A stretch of 64,000 nucleotides of DNA from Litoribacter populi (GCF_007483685.1 NZ_VMKN01000002.1:41924-105923); one strand, 5' to 3'; shown: positions 26,119 through 37,800, counted from the stretch's first letter. A program made the numbers and translations. Notes: generated by a model from the sequence alone, not told the origin.

Positions 26119-27023
26119 TATGGTATTTTATCTAGCATGTATGCAATCTGAACTATCGGCAAATAAAGGAATGAGCCAAACATGATCTTCAAAGCTGACT
26201 TTCTAGAACAGTCCTTCATCAATGAAAAGGTCTGAGCAAGAAATAAAGCCCCGCAGACGGTGGCAACAATACCTGAATTCAACCCTGTCAAGCCAAAGTA
26301 AGTAGGCAATAAGCCCAATGGCAACAAAAACAGGGTATAAATCATAATCTGAATTGCTGTATTAAGGTCTTTTTTTCCACCGCTTGGAAGCAATTTGAAC
26401 CCAGCCTTCTTGTAATCCTCATCACTTACCCAGGCAATGGCCCAGAAATGCGGGAATTGCCAGATAAACTGTATACCAAAAAGGATCATGGCCTCATAAC
26501 CGATGGTCCCAGTTGCAGCAGTCCATCCTAACAATGGAGGCATAGCCCCAGGAAGAGCACCAACAAAAACCGCAATTGGTCCTACTCTTTTCAAAGGAGT
26601 ATAAACCAACACATATAGTATCATGCTGAGAATTCCCAAACCAGTGGTAAGTGGGTTGGTGTACATCCAAAGGATCCACACCCCTAGTATGGCGATTATG
26701 CTAGAAAACCAAATGGCTTCCTTAAGGGATATACTGTTTAGAGGGAGAGGTCGGTTCTGAGTTCTCTTCATCAGTTTATCGTAATCCCTTTCGAGGATTT
26801 CGTTGAAGGCACCGGAGGCACCGCTGATAAGGAACCCTCCTAGCACCAACGCGAAGAAGGCAGACCAGGAAAAGATAGAACCCTTGTCACCTAGGAAGAA
26901 CCCAAAGCCGGCAGAAAAGGTGACCACTGCCGAGAGTCTGAATTTGATTAGATCGTAATAAGCCTTGCTTCTAGAAGTAATTAAATCTAAAAGCAGGTTT
27001 TCACTAAGATTTACTGTTCTCAT
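26118..27023 (-). CDS. ctaB: Heme O synthase (protoheme IX farnesyltransferase)
   Basis: A 301-residue UbiA-superfamily prenyltransferase that farnesylates heme B to heme O, the first step to heme A. The Asp-rich motif is NEILERDYDKLMKRTQNRP, and the second conserved block is WVSDEDYKKAGFKLLP. About nine helices are predicted. It overlaps ctaA by 4 bases upstream and abuts the short subunit III gene downstream. Its product feeds CtaA and so the oxidase encoded here. Confidence 0.95.
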   Translation of the reverse strand: MRTVNLSENLLLDLITSRSKAYYDLIKFRLSAVVTFSAGFGFFLGDKGSIFSWSAFFALVLGGFLISGASGAFNEILERDYDKLMKRTQNRPLPLNSISLKEAIWFSSIIAILGVWILWMYTNPLTTGLGILSMILYVLVYTPLKRVGPIAVFVGALPGAMPPLLGWTAATGTIGYEAMILFGIQFIWQFPHFWAIAWVSDEDYKKAGFKLLPSGGKKDLNTAIQIMIYTLFLLPLGLLPTYFGLTGLNSGIVATVCGALFLAQTFSLMKDCSRKSALKIMFGSFLYLPIVQIAYMLDKIP

Positions 27024-28096
27024 GAATTAGCGCTTTCTACTATTTTCTTTTGGTCATTCAATAAGAGTAAGATCACAAACTGTAGCCCCACAATCAACGA
27101 ACCGAGCAACAAATGGAATGGCTGCAAGAAAGCAGGTATTCCAAAATATGCTAAACCCACACCTGTGATTATCACAAATAAAATGAGCAAAATTAAAATT
27201 TGGGACCATTTAAAGATGCTCGCAGACCTTACGGAATATTTGTAAATCTTATAAATGAACACCAAATGAATTCCCAACAACACCAGAGAAAAGGACCGAT
27301 GTATTAGGAAATTAATACCTAGGTGATCAACCCACTCAGATCTGAACAGGTTCCCAAACCTAAAGGCAATTGCATCTATTTCCTCCCTCACTTGAGTCCC
27401 CAACACAATTTGGATGATCATCAGGGTAAACCCCACTCCAAGCAGGTAAAACAGCCTGTTAGGTTTCTCTGTCTTAAACACTATTGGGTAAGCCAATCGG
27501 TAGGCCCGGTAGTGTATGTAAAGAAGCAGACAAACGATAACCAATGCCAGTACCATGTGAAGGGATATCATCCACTCCAAAAGGTTTGTTGAAACCACAA
27601 TGGAACCGATCCAGCCTTGGAAGATAACCAAGAGCAGGTTGGCGAAGGATAAAATAGGCAATGTTATATCAGTGCTCCATAGAGGGATAGAATAAAGGAA
27701 AGTGGCAATTACCAACAATCCAATTACCGCCCCAATGAGCCTGTTCACATATTCGATCCAGGTCTTGGTGGCGTTAAACTCCTCCTCGATTAGGATTGAT
27801 TTGTCATTTTTAATCTCTTCGGCTTTTCTATCAAAACCTAGTGAGGAAAGCATCCCTACAAACTTCTTGTTTTTAACAAGACGCTTTTCAAGATAAATGT
27901 CCTGATAATTTTTTGGGAGCTGATCCACACTTGTGGGTGGAACCCAGCTCCCAAAACATTTTGGCCAATCAGGGCAGCCCATACCGGAACCGGTACTTCT
28001 GACAACCCCTCCTACCAATATTAGGAAATAAACAGCTATCACGGATATCAAGGATATCTTGCGAAAGCTGCTTATCTGTTTATTTCTTTGATTCAT
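27020..28096 (-). CDS. ctaA: Heme A synthase (COX15/CtaA family)
   Basis: 358 residues, eight helices, with a short cysteine loop (GMGCPDWPKCFGSW, Cys40 and Cys46 region) near the first helix, and the conserved His residues in ISLHMVLALVIVCLL, the INFLIHRSFSLVLLGIHL and the LQPFHLLLGS helices. It oxidises heme O to heme A for subunit I. The start overlaps the end of subunit I by 17 bases, and the end overlaps ctaB by 4, so it lies in a translationally coupled series. Confidence 0.93.
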   Translation of the reverse strand: MNQRNKQISSFRKISLISVIAVYFLILVGGVVRSTGSGMGCPDWPKCFGSWVPPTSVDQLPKNYQDIYLEKRLVKNKKFVGMLSSLGFDRKAEEIKNDKSILIEEEFNATKTWIEYVNRLIGAVIGLLVIATFLYSIPLWSTDITLPILSFANLLLVIFQGWIGSIVVSTNLLEWMISLHMVLALVIVCLLLYIHYRAYRLAYPIVFKTEKPNRLFYLLGVGFTLMIIQIVLGTQVREEIDAIAFRFGNLFRSEWVDHLGINFLIHRSFSLVLLGIHLVFIYKIYKYSVRSASIFKWSQILILLILFVIITGVGLAYFGIPAFLQPFHLLLGSLIVGLQFVILLLLNDQKKIVESANS

Positions 28097-29963
28097 TTGC
28101 TACCAAAACTTGCCCTTCTTCCGCCATGATTTGCTTTTCCAATTTCACCAACTCCTCTTCATGAGGAAGATTGGATTCCGGAGTAGCAGACAATGGAACA
28201 GTTTGAGGGATAAAGTCCTCCGCAGAACCTGGCTTAGAATAATCATATGGCCATCTATATACGGAAGGAATCTCACCTGGCCAGTTACCGTGACCTGGGT
28301 TGATAGGCGTAGTCCACTCAAGGGTATTAGATCTCCAAGGGTTGTGAGGAGCCTTTCTTCCTTTGTACATGCTATAGAAGAAATTGAACAAGAAGATAAA
28401 CTGTGATACGAAAGTTACGATAGCAGCAATCGATACAAACATGTTCAAATCAGTGTACATGTTGGCAAAATCGAAGTTTGTCCAGCTGTAGTATCTTCTT
28501 GGGAAGCCTGCAATACCAATGTAGTGCATCGGGAAGAACACCATGTAAACCCCTATGAAAGTTAACCAGAAGTGGATATAACCAAGCTTACTGTCCATCA
28601 TTCTACCAAACATCTTAGGGAACCAGTGGTAAACACCAGCCATAAGTCCAAAGAATGAAGCTGAACCCATTACCAAGTGGAAGTGAGCCACAACGAAGTA
28701 CGTATCGTGAAGTTGAATATCAATAGCAGAGTTACCAAGGAAGATACCTGTCAAACCACCAGAGATAAAGAACGATACTAGGCCTATTGAGAAAAGCATC
28801 GCTGGAGTAAATATCAAGTTACCTCTCCAAAGCGTAGTCAAGTAGTTGAATACTTTCACCGCAGATGGAACCGCAATGATCAAGGTCAAGAACATGAACA
28901 CTGATCCCAAGAATGGATTCATTCCCGAAACGAACATGTGGTGAGCCCATACTACGAAAGATAGGATGGTGATACCCAACATGGAAATGATCATGGCCTT
29001 GTAACCAAAGATTGGCTTTCTGGAATTTGTAGCGATTACCTCAGAAGTGATACCCAATGCTGGAAGCAATACGATATAAACTTCAGGGTGACCTAGGAAC
29101 CAGAACAAATGCTGATAAAGAACCGGGCTACCACCTGTGTGAGGAAGTGCCTCCCCACCGATATAAATATCGGCTAGGTAGAAAGATGTACCAAAACTTC
29201 TGTCAAATACCAACAATAACGCAGCAGCAAACAATACTGGGAATGAAAGCAAACCGATTACGGCAGTAAGGAAGAATGACCAAATAGTCAAAGGAAGCCT
29301 GGCAAAAGTCATCCCCTTAGTTCTAAGGTTGATGATAGTTGTGATATAGTTAATACCTCCCAAAAGTGTTGAAGCAATGAAAAACACCATGGCGATCAAC
29401 CAAAGGGTCATACCCATACCGGATCCAGGTATAGCTTGTTCCAATGCTGACAATGGAGGATAAACTACCCAACCACCCCCGGCAGGACCTTTTTCCAAGA
29501 AAAGGGAAGCAAACATGATCAAACCGGAAACAAAGAAGAACCAGTAAGAAAGCATGTTCATAAATCCGGAAGCCATATCACGAGCACCAATCTGCAACGG
29601 AATAAGGAAGTTGGAGAAGGTACCACTCAAGCCTGCTGTCAACACAAAGAATACCATGATGGTACCATGCATTGTCACCAAGGCCAGGAAGAAGTTTCTA
29701 TCTAATTCACCGGATTCATCAATCCAACCACCAAGAATAGGTTTTAGGAAAGACATATCCATATCAGGGAAACCAAGCTGAAGCCTAAATAAAATAGAAA
29801 GAAAACCTCCTATTAGTGCCCAAAAGATACCGGTAACCAAAAATTGCTTACCGATCATTTTATGGTCTGTGGTGAAGATATACTTCGTAATGAAGCTATC
29901 GTGATGCTCATCATGAACTTCATGAGCATGAGAGTCACCCGTTGCTGTATTAACTACTGCCAT
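28080..29963 (-). CDS. ctaD: Cytochrome c oxidase subunit I, A1-type
   Basis: 627 residues, with the catalytic heme-copper subunit core of 12 helices and a His-rich N-terminal extension (SHAHEVHDEHHD). Heme and CuB ligands are in the LVTMHGTIMVFF, GHPEVY, WAHHMF and YFVVAHFHLVMGS blocks. The Glu in HPEVY identifies the A1 branch with a D-channel. The C-terminal extension from about 560 is acidic, not membranous. It reduces O2 to water while pumping protons and pairs with subunit II directly upstream. Confidence 0.97.
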   Translation of the reverse strand: MAVVNTATGDSHAHEVHDEHHDSFITKYIFTTDHKMIGKQFLVTGIFWALIGGFLSILFRLQLGFPDMDMSFLKPILGGWIDESGELDRNFFLALVTMHGTIMVFFVLTAGLSGTFSNFLIPLQIGARDMASGFMNMLSYWFFFVSGLIMFASLFLEKGPAGGGWVVYPPLSALEQAIPGSGMGMTLWLIAMVFFIASTLLGGINYITTIINLRTKGMTFARLPLTIWSFFLTAVIGLLSFPVLFAAALLLVFDRSFGTSFYLADIYIGGEALPHTGGSPVLYQHLFWFLGHPEVYIVLLPALGITSEVIATNSRKPIFGYKAMIISMLGITILSFVVWAHHMFVSGMNPFLGSVFMFLTLIIAVPSAVKVFNYLTTLWRGNLIFTPAMLFSIGLVSFFISGGLTGIFLGNSAIDIQLHDTYFVVAHFHLVMGSASFFGLMAGVYHWFPKMFGRMMDSKLGYIHFWLTFIGVYMVFFPMHYIGIAGFPRRYYSWTNFDFANMYTDLNMFVSIAAIVTFVSQFIFLFNFFYSMYKGRKAPHNPWRSNTLEWTTPINPGHGNWPGEIPSVYRWPYDYSKPGSAEDFIPQTVPLSATPESNLPHEEELVKLEKQIMAEEGQVLVANESKK

Positions 29964-29982
29964 AATCTGTATATTATCTTAA

Positions 29983-31017
29983 TTACTTATTTTCTTCAAT
30001 CATGATTTCAGCAACCTTTTTCAAATCTGCAGGAAGGTTAGCCACTAAATCAGGATTCTGAACAATAAAAGGCTTCTGCTCAGCTAGCCATTTTTGGTAC
30101 TCCTCAGGAGTAACTACTTCAATTACCTTTCTCATGGAAAAGTGACCGCTACCGCAAACCTCTGTACAGGCAATTTCATATTCAAACTCAGGATTACCCG
30201 TCTCCTCTCTCATCTCAGCAGTGGTCTTGGTGGGTGTAAACCAGAATCTGGTTGGCATACCTGGAACCGCATCCATTTTAAGTCTCATATGAGGGGCAAA
30301 CACCGAGTGTAATACATCTCGGGCACGGATTCTGAATAGAACCGGCTCGCCTTTAGGAATTACCACTATATTAGATTCAAAATCATCAAGTGCCTTTTCG
30401 TCAGTGAAGTCAACACCTCTAGAGTTGGTAGCATTGGTCAATCTGAAATCATGTCTTCCAAGCTGGTTGTCCTGTCCGGCATATCGGATATCCCAGGCAA
30501 ACTGGTAACCCAATAGTTCAATAACGTGGGCATTTTCAGGAGCAGGGGAAGTGATATCCTTCCATGCTTGCCATCCAGAGATTACCAACACGGTAAGAAC
30601 CAAAGCAGGAACCAACGTCCAGATGATTTCCAATTTATTGTTGTCAGGATAGTAAGCAGCTCTCTTGTCCTCTTCGTATTGATATCTATAAGAGAACCAA
30701 AACAACAAGATATGTGTAAGGATAAAGATGAAACCGGTAACAGCCATAGTAATCCAGAAAAGATTATCTGTGATCTGTCCGTGTTCAGAGGCAATCGGCA
30801 ACTGGTAATTGTCAAATTCCTTGACCGAATACCAAGCCATTAGAACAAAAGTACCTACCAGGAAGACCATGAACATAGCAGCGTTCACCTTATTGCTTCC
30901 TGAAGCTCTTTTCTTGTCGGAACCTTTCATCACAGACACTAAAGTCTGCACTCTGTACACCATCCAAATGATGGAGACTAATAATAAAAGGCCAAGTGCT
31001 ATAAGAAATCCGTACAT
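29983..31017 (-). CDS. ctaC: Cytochrome c oxidase subunit II
   Basis: 344 residues. The N-terminal part has about four hydrophobic segments (1-22, 47-65, 86-110, 130-150), two more than minimal subunit II. The cupredoxin domain carries the CuA ligands His237 (VLHSVFAPH), Cys284, Glu286, Cys288, His292 and Met295 (CTEVCGSGHFSM). It has no fused cytochrome c domain, so this is aa3 rather than caa3, and electrons probably arrive from the c hemes of the ACIII complex encoded upstream. Confidence 0.96.
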   Translation of the reverse strand: MYGFLIALGLLLLVSIIWMVYRVQTLVSVMKGSDKKRASGSNKVNAAMFMVFLVGTFVLMAWYSVKEFDNYQLPIASEHGQITDNLFWITMAVTGFIFILTHILLFWFSYRYQYEEDKRAAYYPDNNKLEIIWTLVPALVLTVLVISGWQAWKDITSPAPENAHVIELLGYQFAWDIRYAGQDNQLGRHDFRLTNATNSRGVDFTDEKALDDFESNIVVIPKGEPVLFRIRARDVLHSVFAPHMRLKMDAVPGMPTRFWFTPTKTTAEMREETGNPEFEYEIACTEVCGSGHFSMRKVIEVVTPEEYQKWLAEQKPFIVQNPDLVANLPADLKKVAEIMIEENK

Positions 31018-31041
31018 AATTTTACTTTTTTCGGATAAATT

Positions 31042-32328
31042 TTAAATATGATGATGATAACTCTCTTCCAACATTGGGTTGTTTTTGGCTACCAGATTAT
31101 GCTTAGCTAGGCCAGTAAAGACTACAAATGTAACGGCTGCACCAAAAACCAAGAACATGCCTATTTCCATGAATCCAACACCACCATTATGTCCCAGAGT
31201 TCCAGGCTGAACCATCAGAAAGTGGTCAATCCAATGACCTACAATAATTAGAGTACAAACGACTTTCAAGAAGATAGAATGACGCTTAGAATCTCTAGTC
31301 ATCAATACAAAGAACGGAAGCACAAAGTTAAAGATCAAGTTGGCAAACAACCATGGGCTGTAGATATCGCTTTCAAGTCTTTCAACAAAGTAAACCGCTT
31401 CTTCAGGAATGTTAGCGTAATAGATCAACAAGAACTGAGAGAACCAAAGGTACGTCCAGAAGATCGAGAACGCAAATACGAATTTACCCATGTCATGAAT
31501 ATGGTTTTCATTAACCATAGTCAAGTAACCTCTTTCTCTTAAGAAAATAGCGATCAAAGTCATTGCAGAAAGTCCGGCAACAAACCAGGATGAGAACACA
31601 TACCATCCAAATAGAGTAGAGAACCAGTGGGTGTCAATTGACATAATCCAATCCCAAGCACTAATTGAAGATGATACTGCGAAAACTACCAAGAAGATAG
31701 CAGACCATTTTCTGATAGCAAACCAGTTGTGAGTTCCATCTCTAAGGTCTTCATCATAACTCAACGTTCTAAGTTTGTTGAAGAAGAAGATCCAAAGACC
31801 TAGGAAGGCAACCATTCTGACGATAAAGAAAATCGGGAATGAGCCTTTTTCCATTGGCCAGAAGAAAAATGAGCCTTTTCCATCGATGATTCGGTCGTAA
31901 TGAGGATCATTTACATCGAATAGATAAGAGTGAGTCCAGTGGAAGATGTCGTGATTTACAACAAAGAAAGAAACGATCATCAATACAGCACCGATTGGCA
32001 ACCAGTAGCCGAACGAAATCATAATCCTAAGCAAACCTGCTGACCATCCTGCCTGAGCGGCATATTGGATGGCAAAGAAGAACACTCCAATAACGGCAAT
32101 ACCAATGAAGTAAACATTGTTAATCCATAGGTTTGCAAACAGCCTCTGCGTCCAGTGGAATGCATGACCGGCGTCATCGCCATGGCCATGGTCTCCGCCC
32201 ATAGCGGCGAAGATGATACCCAAGATTAAAAGTACAGCGCCGATTCCACCCACGATGAAGATTGCCTTCTTGGTGGCGGCTGTAAAATCAAATCTCTGAT
32301 CTAGATTATAGTTAGTTTGATGCGCCAT
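31042..32328 (-). CDS. actF: ACIII quinol-oxidising membrane subunit ActF
   Basis: 428 residues and about ten helices. It is a PsrC/NrfD-like membrane subunit of alternative complex III, paralogous to ActC. A His-rich loop (GGDHGHGDDAGHAFHW) follows the first helix, and HDIFHWTHSYLF, IMSIDTHWFSTLFGWY and the internal helices match the ActF branch. It ends in HHH. The subunit lies in the inner membrane and is thought to contribute to quinone binding or proton movement; in known ACIII structures ActC carries the best-defined quinol site. Confidence 0.9.
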   Translation of the reverse strand: MAHQTNYNLDQRFDFTAATKKAIFIVGGIGAVLLILGIIFAAMGGDHGHGDDAGHAFHWTQRLFANLWINNVYFIGIAVIGVFFFAIQYAAQAGWSAGLLRIMISFGYWLPIGAVLMIVSFFVVNHDIFHWTHSYLFDVNDPHYDRIIDGKGSFFFWPMEKGSFPIFFIVRMVAFLGLWIFFFNKLRTLSYDEDLRDGTHNWFAIRKWSAIFLVVFAVSSSISAWDWIMSIDTHWFSTLFGWYVFSSWFVAGLSAMTLIAIFLRERGYLTMVNENHIHDMGKFVFAFSIFWTYLWFSQFLLIYYANIPEEAVYFVERLESDIYSPWLFANLIFNFVLPFFVLMTRDSKRHSIFLKVVCTLIIVGHWIDHFLMVQPGTLGHNGGVGFMEIGMFLVFGAAVTFVVFTGLAKHNLVAKNNPMLEESYHHHI

Positions 32329-32333
32329 TATTA

Positions 32334-32957
32334 TTAGTTCTGAATTTCTTGTTTAACATAGTGAACAATCTTCCATCTTCTGTCGATAGAAATCTGAGAA
32401 CCGTGAGGAAGCATTCTTCCTTTACCATGAGTAATCACATGGAAAATATGTCCTTCAGACAGCTCCAGGTATGCACCACCTTTTAGGTTGGCAACACCAC
32501 CGACCACTTCGCCGGCAAGCCCGTCACCTTCACCACCCGGTCCATGACAAGTAGAGCAATACTGGGTGTAAAGCTGTCTACCTTCAGCGATCACTTGATC
32601 AGTTGGTTCAAGAGGATTGGTGATTTCATTGGATGCCTCGATATCGTCGACACCTAATCTGTATGGCAAAAATCCGTCTTTGTTTCTCGGAACGGTATTA
32701 GGAGCTGGCTCCCTCATGTTCATTCCGTGTGGGTTATTAGGGTTACTGTTGTGGAATTCCCCTATTTCATCTTCTCTGTTTGACAACCAGTTGCCCTGAT
32801 CAGTATCCCTGATCTGAGTCAATGGCTCATAGGCTACCGAGTGATACATCTGAGGGGCATATTCAGTCCCTGGATTGTCACCTGAGGCACTACATGAGGC
32901 CAACCCGTAGGATACCCCCATTACAGCTAATAAATATATTGATTTAGTAAATTTCAT
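32334..32957 (-). CDS. actE: ACIII monoheme cytochrome c lipoprotein ActE
   Basis: 207 residues. The signal peptide ends with GLASC, so Cys22 is lipidated. The cytochrome domain has one CSTCH heme site (Cys134, Cys137, His138), with Met182 in RMLPHG as the likely axial ligand. It passes electrons from the complex to the oxidase. It sits between ActD and ActF, 5 bases before ActF. Confidence 0.94.
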   Translation of the reverse strand: MKFTKSIYLLAVMGVSYGLASCSASGDNPGTEYAPQMYHSVAYEPLTQIRDTDQGNWLSNREDEIGEFHNSNPNNPHGMNMREPAPNTVPRNKDGFLPYRLGVDDIEASNEITNPLEPTDQVIAEGRQLYTQYCSTCHGPGGEGDGLAGEVVGGVANLKGGAYLELSEGHIFHVITHGKGRMLPHGSQISIDRRWKIVHYVKQEIQN

Positions 32958-32972
32958 ATCTACAAGGATTAC

Positions 32973-33503
32973 CTATTCAAAACTTTTGTTATTCACCTCT
33001 GTAGCACCAGAAGCTTTCAATACTTCCACGATTCTTTCACGCTCAAGGTGGGAATTGTTTACCAGGTCGATAGCCATGACATGCTTATCATCGGTGCTTC
33101 TGATATCAAATATCCTAGGTTGGCCCCATGGTTTAAGATTGCTGCTCACCATGAACACTCCTACCATACCGAAAGCCGCAAGTAGTACGGTCAATTCGAA
33201 AGTAACCGGAATAAAGGCAGGGAAGGATGCGTGGTCCTTACCACCGATGATCATTGGCCAGTCAAATTTCATCATGTAAAACTGCATGGTCAAAGCCAAG
33301 GTAGTACCCAATAATCCGAAAAGAAAAGCGGCAATAGGCAATCTACTTCTTCTGTAACCAAGGTTGTGCTCCAATCCGTGTACCGGGTAAGGAGAGAAAA
33401 CCTCGTGGATTTTCACACCACTCTGTCTAATCTGGGTTACTGCGTTCAACAACACATCCTCATCATCATAAATACCGAGGACAAAATTCTTATCTCTTTC
33501 CAT
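32973..33503 (-). CDS. actD: ACIII subunit ActD (DUF3341)
   Basis: 176 residues, DUF3341 family. It has a soluble N-terminal ferredoxin-like half (LGIYDDEDVLLNAVTQIRQSGVKIHEVFSPYPVHGL), two membrane helices (about 55-72 and 95-118) and a C-terminal half that also appears soluble and ends with DDKHVMAIDL. This is the usual ActD architecture. It is an accessory membrane subunit without cofactors. The stop lies 15 bases before ActE. Confidence 0.93.
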   Translation of the reverse strand: MERDKNFVLGIYDDEDVLLNAVTQIRQSGVKIHEVFSPYPVHGLEHNLGYRRSRLPIAAFLFGLLGTTLALTMQFYMMKFDWPMIIGGKDHASFPAFIPVTFELTVLLAAFGMVGVFMVSSNLKPWGQPRIFDIRSTDDKHVMAIDLVNNSHLERERIVEVLKASGATEVNNKSFE

Positions 33504-33504
33504 T

Positions 33505-34869
33505 TTATCTTTTTACTTTTTCAGATGAAGACTTTAATACAGATTTCACCTCTGCCATGTTGATTACCGGGAAGAATTTGGCAAACAAAAGGAAACAAGT
33601 GAAGAACAATCCAAAGGTGAACAAGTAAACCCCAACATCAGAAAGCGTAGGATAAAACATCACCCATGAAGAAGGAAGGAAATCTCTGTGTAGAGAAGTC
33701 ACAATAATTACAAATCGCTCAAACCACATCCCGATGTTCACTACAATTGAAAGAATGAAAGTAGCTACAATTGAAGTCCTGATTTTCTTGAACCAGAATA
33801 GTTGTGGGGAGATCACGTTACAAGTCATCATTGACCAATATGCCCACCAGTAAGGTCCAAACATACGGTTGACGAAAGCGTACTGCTCAGCTTCTACTCC
33901 TGAGTACCAAGCGATGAAGAACTCAGTGATATAAGCTATACCTACGATAGAACCTGTGATGATAATTACAATGTTCATCAATTCAATGTGAACGATGGTG
34001 ATGTAATCTTCAAGCTTGAACACCTTTCTGGTGATAATCATCAAGGTCAAAACCATGGCGAAACCGGAGAAGATCGCACCTGCCACAAAGTATGGAGGGA
34101 AAATCGTGGTATGCCATCCTGGTATTACAGAGGTTGCAAAGTCAAAAGATACAATAGTGTGTACAGAAAGTACGAGTGGAGTAGCTAGACCGGCAAGGAT
34201 CAAAGATACTGCTTCGTATCTCATCCAAGTCTTTGCAGCGCCATCCCATCCAAAGCTCAAGGCTCCGTAGATTGTCTTTCTAATGCCTGTAGCTCTATCT
34301 CTAATAGTGGCAAAATCTGGGATCAAACCGATGTACCAGAATACTAAGGATACAGAGAAGTAAGTAGAAATCGCAAACACATCCCAAAGTAGCGGTGAGT
34401 TAAAGTTCACCCAAAGAGAACCAAATGTGTTGGGTAAGGGAAGAGCCCAATAAGCACCCAACCAAGGTCTACCCATGTGTATAACCGGGAACATGGCCGC
34501 ACAGATTACTGCGAAAATGGTCATCGCTTCTGCTGCTCGGTTAATGGAGGTTCTCCATTTCTGCCTGAAAAGCAGCAATACCGCTGAAATCAATGTACCA
34601 GCGTGACCGATACCTACCCACCATACGAAGTTGGTGATATCCCAGGCCCAGCCTACGGTTTTATTTAACCCCCACATACCGATACCTTCCCAAAGGGTCG
34701 CTACCAGTGCAATGCTTCCTAATAAAAGTGCTCCAAGTGAAACGGCCATTCCAAGTAGCCAGCCAACGGTCGGCTTGCCTTCCACTTGGCGGGACACGTC
34801 ACTGGTGACGTCTTTGTAAGTTTTACCGCCCGTAACTAACGGTTCTCGCACGGATGAAGTAACCTGCAT
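33505..34869 (-). CDS. actC: ACIII NrfD/PsrC-like membrane subunit ActC
   Basis: 454 residues, around ten helices, of the NrfD/polysulfide reductase family. [32 protein letters not shown] and the long helices around 215-290 are typical. It is the membrane partner that holds the quinol-binding site of ACIII in known structures, next to the [3Fe-4S] cluster of ActB. The gene follows ActB by 19 bases and precedes actD by 1 base. Confidence 0.94.
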   Translation of the reverse strand: MQVTSSVREPLVTGGKTYKDVTSDVSRQVEGKPTVGWLLGMAVSLGALLLGSIALVATLWEGIGMWGLNKTVGWAWDITNFVWWVGIGHAGTLISAVLLLFRQKWRTSINRAAEAMTIFAVICAAMFPVIHMGRPWLGAYWALPLPNTFGSLWVNFNSPLLWDVFAISTYFSVSLVFWYIGLIPDFATIRDRATGIRKTIYGALSFGWDGAAKTWMRYEAVSLILAGLATPLVLSVHTIVSFDFATSVIPGWHTTIFPPYFVAGAIFSGFAMVLTLMIITRKVFKLEDYITIVHIELMNIVIIITGSIVGIAYITEFFIAWYSGVEAEQYAFVNRMFGPYWWAYWSMMTCNVISPQLFWFKKIRTSIVATFILSIVVNIGMWFERFVIIVTSLHRDFLPSSWVMFYPTLSDVGVYLFTFGLFFTCFLLFAKFFPVINMAEVKSVLKSSSEKVKR

Positions 34870-34888
34870 ATCTTATAAAATTATTTAT

Positions 34889-37800
34889 TTACGCTTCGTT
34901 TTTGTCCTTATTTCTGATCTTGGTGAAGTACCATACGTTAGGGCTCACGTTGATTTCCTCCAACACGTGGTAGGCTCTCTCTTCGTTTACCTCTTTTACC
35001 GCTTCGATAGATTCTTCTATCTTGAGTACTTGAGACACCTTGCTATTCGGATCGTTCATGTCTCCAAATACTAGCGCATCTGTAGGACAAGCCACGGCAC
35101 ATGCCACGTTGATCTCTCCGTCTTCGATTTTTCTGTTTTCACGCTTGGCAGAAAGTTTACCGGCCTGGATTCTTTGCACACACATAGTACATTTCTCCAT
35201 TACACCTCTAGATCTTACCGTCACGTCTGGGTTAAGTACCATCTTACCAAGGTCAGAGTTTTGCGCTACGTTCACAGCTGCAAAGTCCTTGTTGTCATGG
35301 TATTTGAACCAGTTAAACCTTCTCACTTTATATGGACAGTTGTTAGCACAATATCTAGTACCAATACATCTGTTATAAGTCATTTGGTTAAGACCTTCTG
35401 AAGAGTGCGTTGTTGCCACCACAGGACATACTGTCTCACATGGAGCATTGTTACAATGCTGACACATCATCGGCTGGAATACAACCTCAGGGTTGGCAGC
35501 AGCACGCTCAAGATCTTGGTAGGAATCCGCTCCAGCCTCAGAGCTGTAGTAACGGTCGATCCGGATCCAAGCCATTTCTCTTCTGTTCAACACCTCTTGC
35601 TTACCTACAACAGCCACATTGTTCTCTACCTGACAGGCAACCGTACAGGCACCACAACCGATACAAGAGTTCATATCGATGGCAAGACCCCAGTGGTGTT
35701 GGCTGTATTTGTGACCTTTCCATAAAGAAATCTTGGAAGGCTTCACAAATTCACCCTCAGCATATACCTGTGGCTTGTATCTACCAGCTGAAGCGTCTTC
35801 TCTATATTCTCCTAAAGTTGCTTCCTGCACTACAAATTGACGGCCCATATAGGTGTTGGCTGTCTGAGTTTGAGGCAACTTATAGTTGTCATTTACAAGT
35901 TCAAGAGTTACACCCTCGGTGATTTCAAAGTTGTTGTATCCTCTAGATAAGTCAACCAATTCATAGGCATTAATACCAATTCCGTCAGCTACTCTTCCAG
36001 CTTTGGTTCTACCATATCCAACAGCCAAACCTACAGTTCCAACTGCTTGACCTGGCTGAACCACTACGGGAAGGGTATAGGTCTTGTTACCAACCGTGAT
36101 GCGACCCATTTTGGTGTTGCCTTCGCTCATCTTAAAGTTGTTTTCGGCAGCCCAGTTTTGGGAAACAGTCAGGTAGTTGTCCCAAGTCACTTTGGTGATC
36201 GGATCAGGCATTTCCTGCAACCAAGGGTTGTTGGAGTGATAACCGTTCCCGATACCTACTTTTTGGTAGATTACTAATTCAACATTTGCGTTGTCAGCAG
36301 AATAAGTTCTTCCGATTTCAGAAGCGGCACCACTTACATTGCCAGTTCCGCTTACTGATGCAGAACCTGCGTTTTCCGAAGTGAACACACCGTTGTACAA
36401 AGCTCTGTCCCAGAACTCCTGGAAATTGCCGATCTCATTTTGACCTGAGAAAAGACCATTTGACCAGCTAGTCTGAAGGTAATCGTAATATGATGTATTG
36501 TTTCCAGACCAAGCAAGGAAAGACTCCTGTGCCTGTCTAGTATTGAATAGCGGAGTGATGGTAGGCTGTGACAAGCTATACTCGCCAGCCTTAGGATTGA
36601 AGTCATTCCAAGACTCCAAGTAGTGATGATCTGGAGCTACAATCTGCACCAAAGAAGCAGTCTCGTTCAACGTTTCGTTGGTAGAGATGGAAACTCCGGC
36701 CTTTTCGATTCCTTCAGCGATTTCAGCTCCTCTTGCGTGATCGTATACTGGGTTACAGTTGAAGAAGACAACTCCTCCTACTCTCCCAGCATTAAGATCA
36801 GTCACAAACTGGTTCATTTGCTCATCATTGCCTTTTCTGAAATATGCAGGCTTAGAGAAATCAACAGTTTCGCCACTGTTACCTAAAAGATCGTTGATTG
36901 CATTGATTACCACCTGAACATTTGGATCATTTGATCCAGCTACCACGATAGAGCGGCCTCTGTTTGCCCAAAGTTCTTCGGCAGCTTTCTCAAGATGAGG
37001 AATCTCTACAGCGGCAGCATTCACCGCAGCAGCTCCGCCTCTTCTTGCCAAAAGGTTGTATAACGCCAACACAGCTAGCCCATTTTGGGAAGCCTTGATT
37101 GGTGTTCTGTAGTCAGCGTTAGCGCCAGTAAGAGACATGTTAGACTCAAAGTGGAAGTGACGCGACATGTTAGGGTTTTCCTTGGAGATCTTTCTGCCTT
37201 TGCTGTATTGCTTGGCAAATTCGATAGGGGAAATCCAGGTACCCAAGAAATCCGCTCCGAAGCTGACAATCACATCAGCTTTGTCAAATCTATAGCTTGG
37301 CAAAGCACCGCCTGCCTTGATGATACCATAGTTAGAAACCGGATCGTATGTAACCACTTCAGCACCGAATGAACCTGCAAATTCCTGCAAGGCGCTCTCA
37401 GTGGAAGGAGAAATCAAAGTATTGGTCACAACGCGAACGTTTCCGGCATTTCTCAAACGAAAAACCACCTCAGAGTCAACTGTTGGCCAGTCAGACTGTT
37501 GTCCGTCCACCATTGGACCGGTCAAACGTTGCTTGTCATATAATGAAAGGACTGAAGCTTCCACGACGGCACTTACCCCACCTTGAGTGATGGCAGAAAG
37601 CTTATTGCCTTCGATTTTGATCGGTCTACCTTCTCTAGTTTTTACAACTATTGAAGCGTAGTCACCACCAGAAGCAAAAGTAGATGCATAGTAATTAGGC
37701 ACAGATGGGTTGATGTCCACCGGCTTGTTTACATAAGGGATTGCTTTTCTGACAGGAGCCTCACAAGCTGCCAAAGAAGCTGCCGCCAAGCTGAATCCCA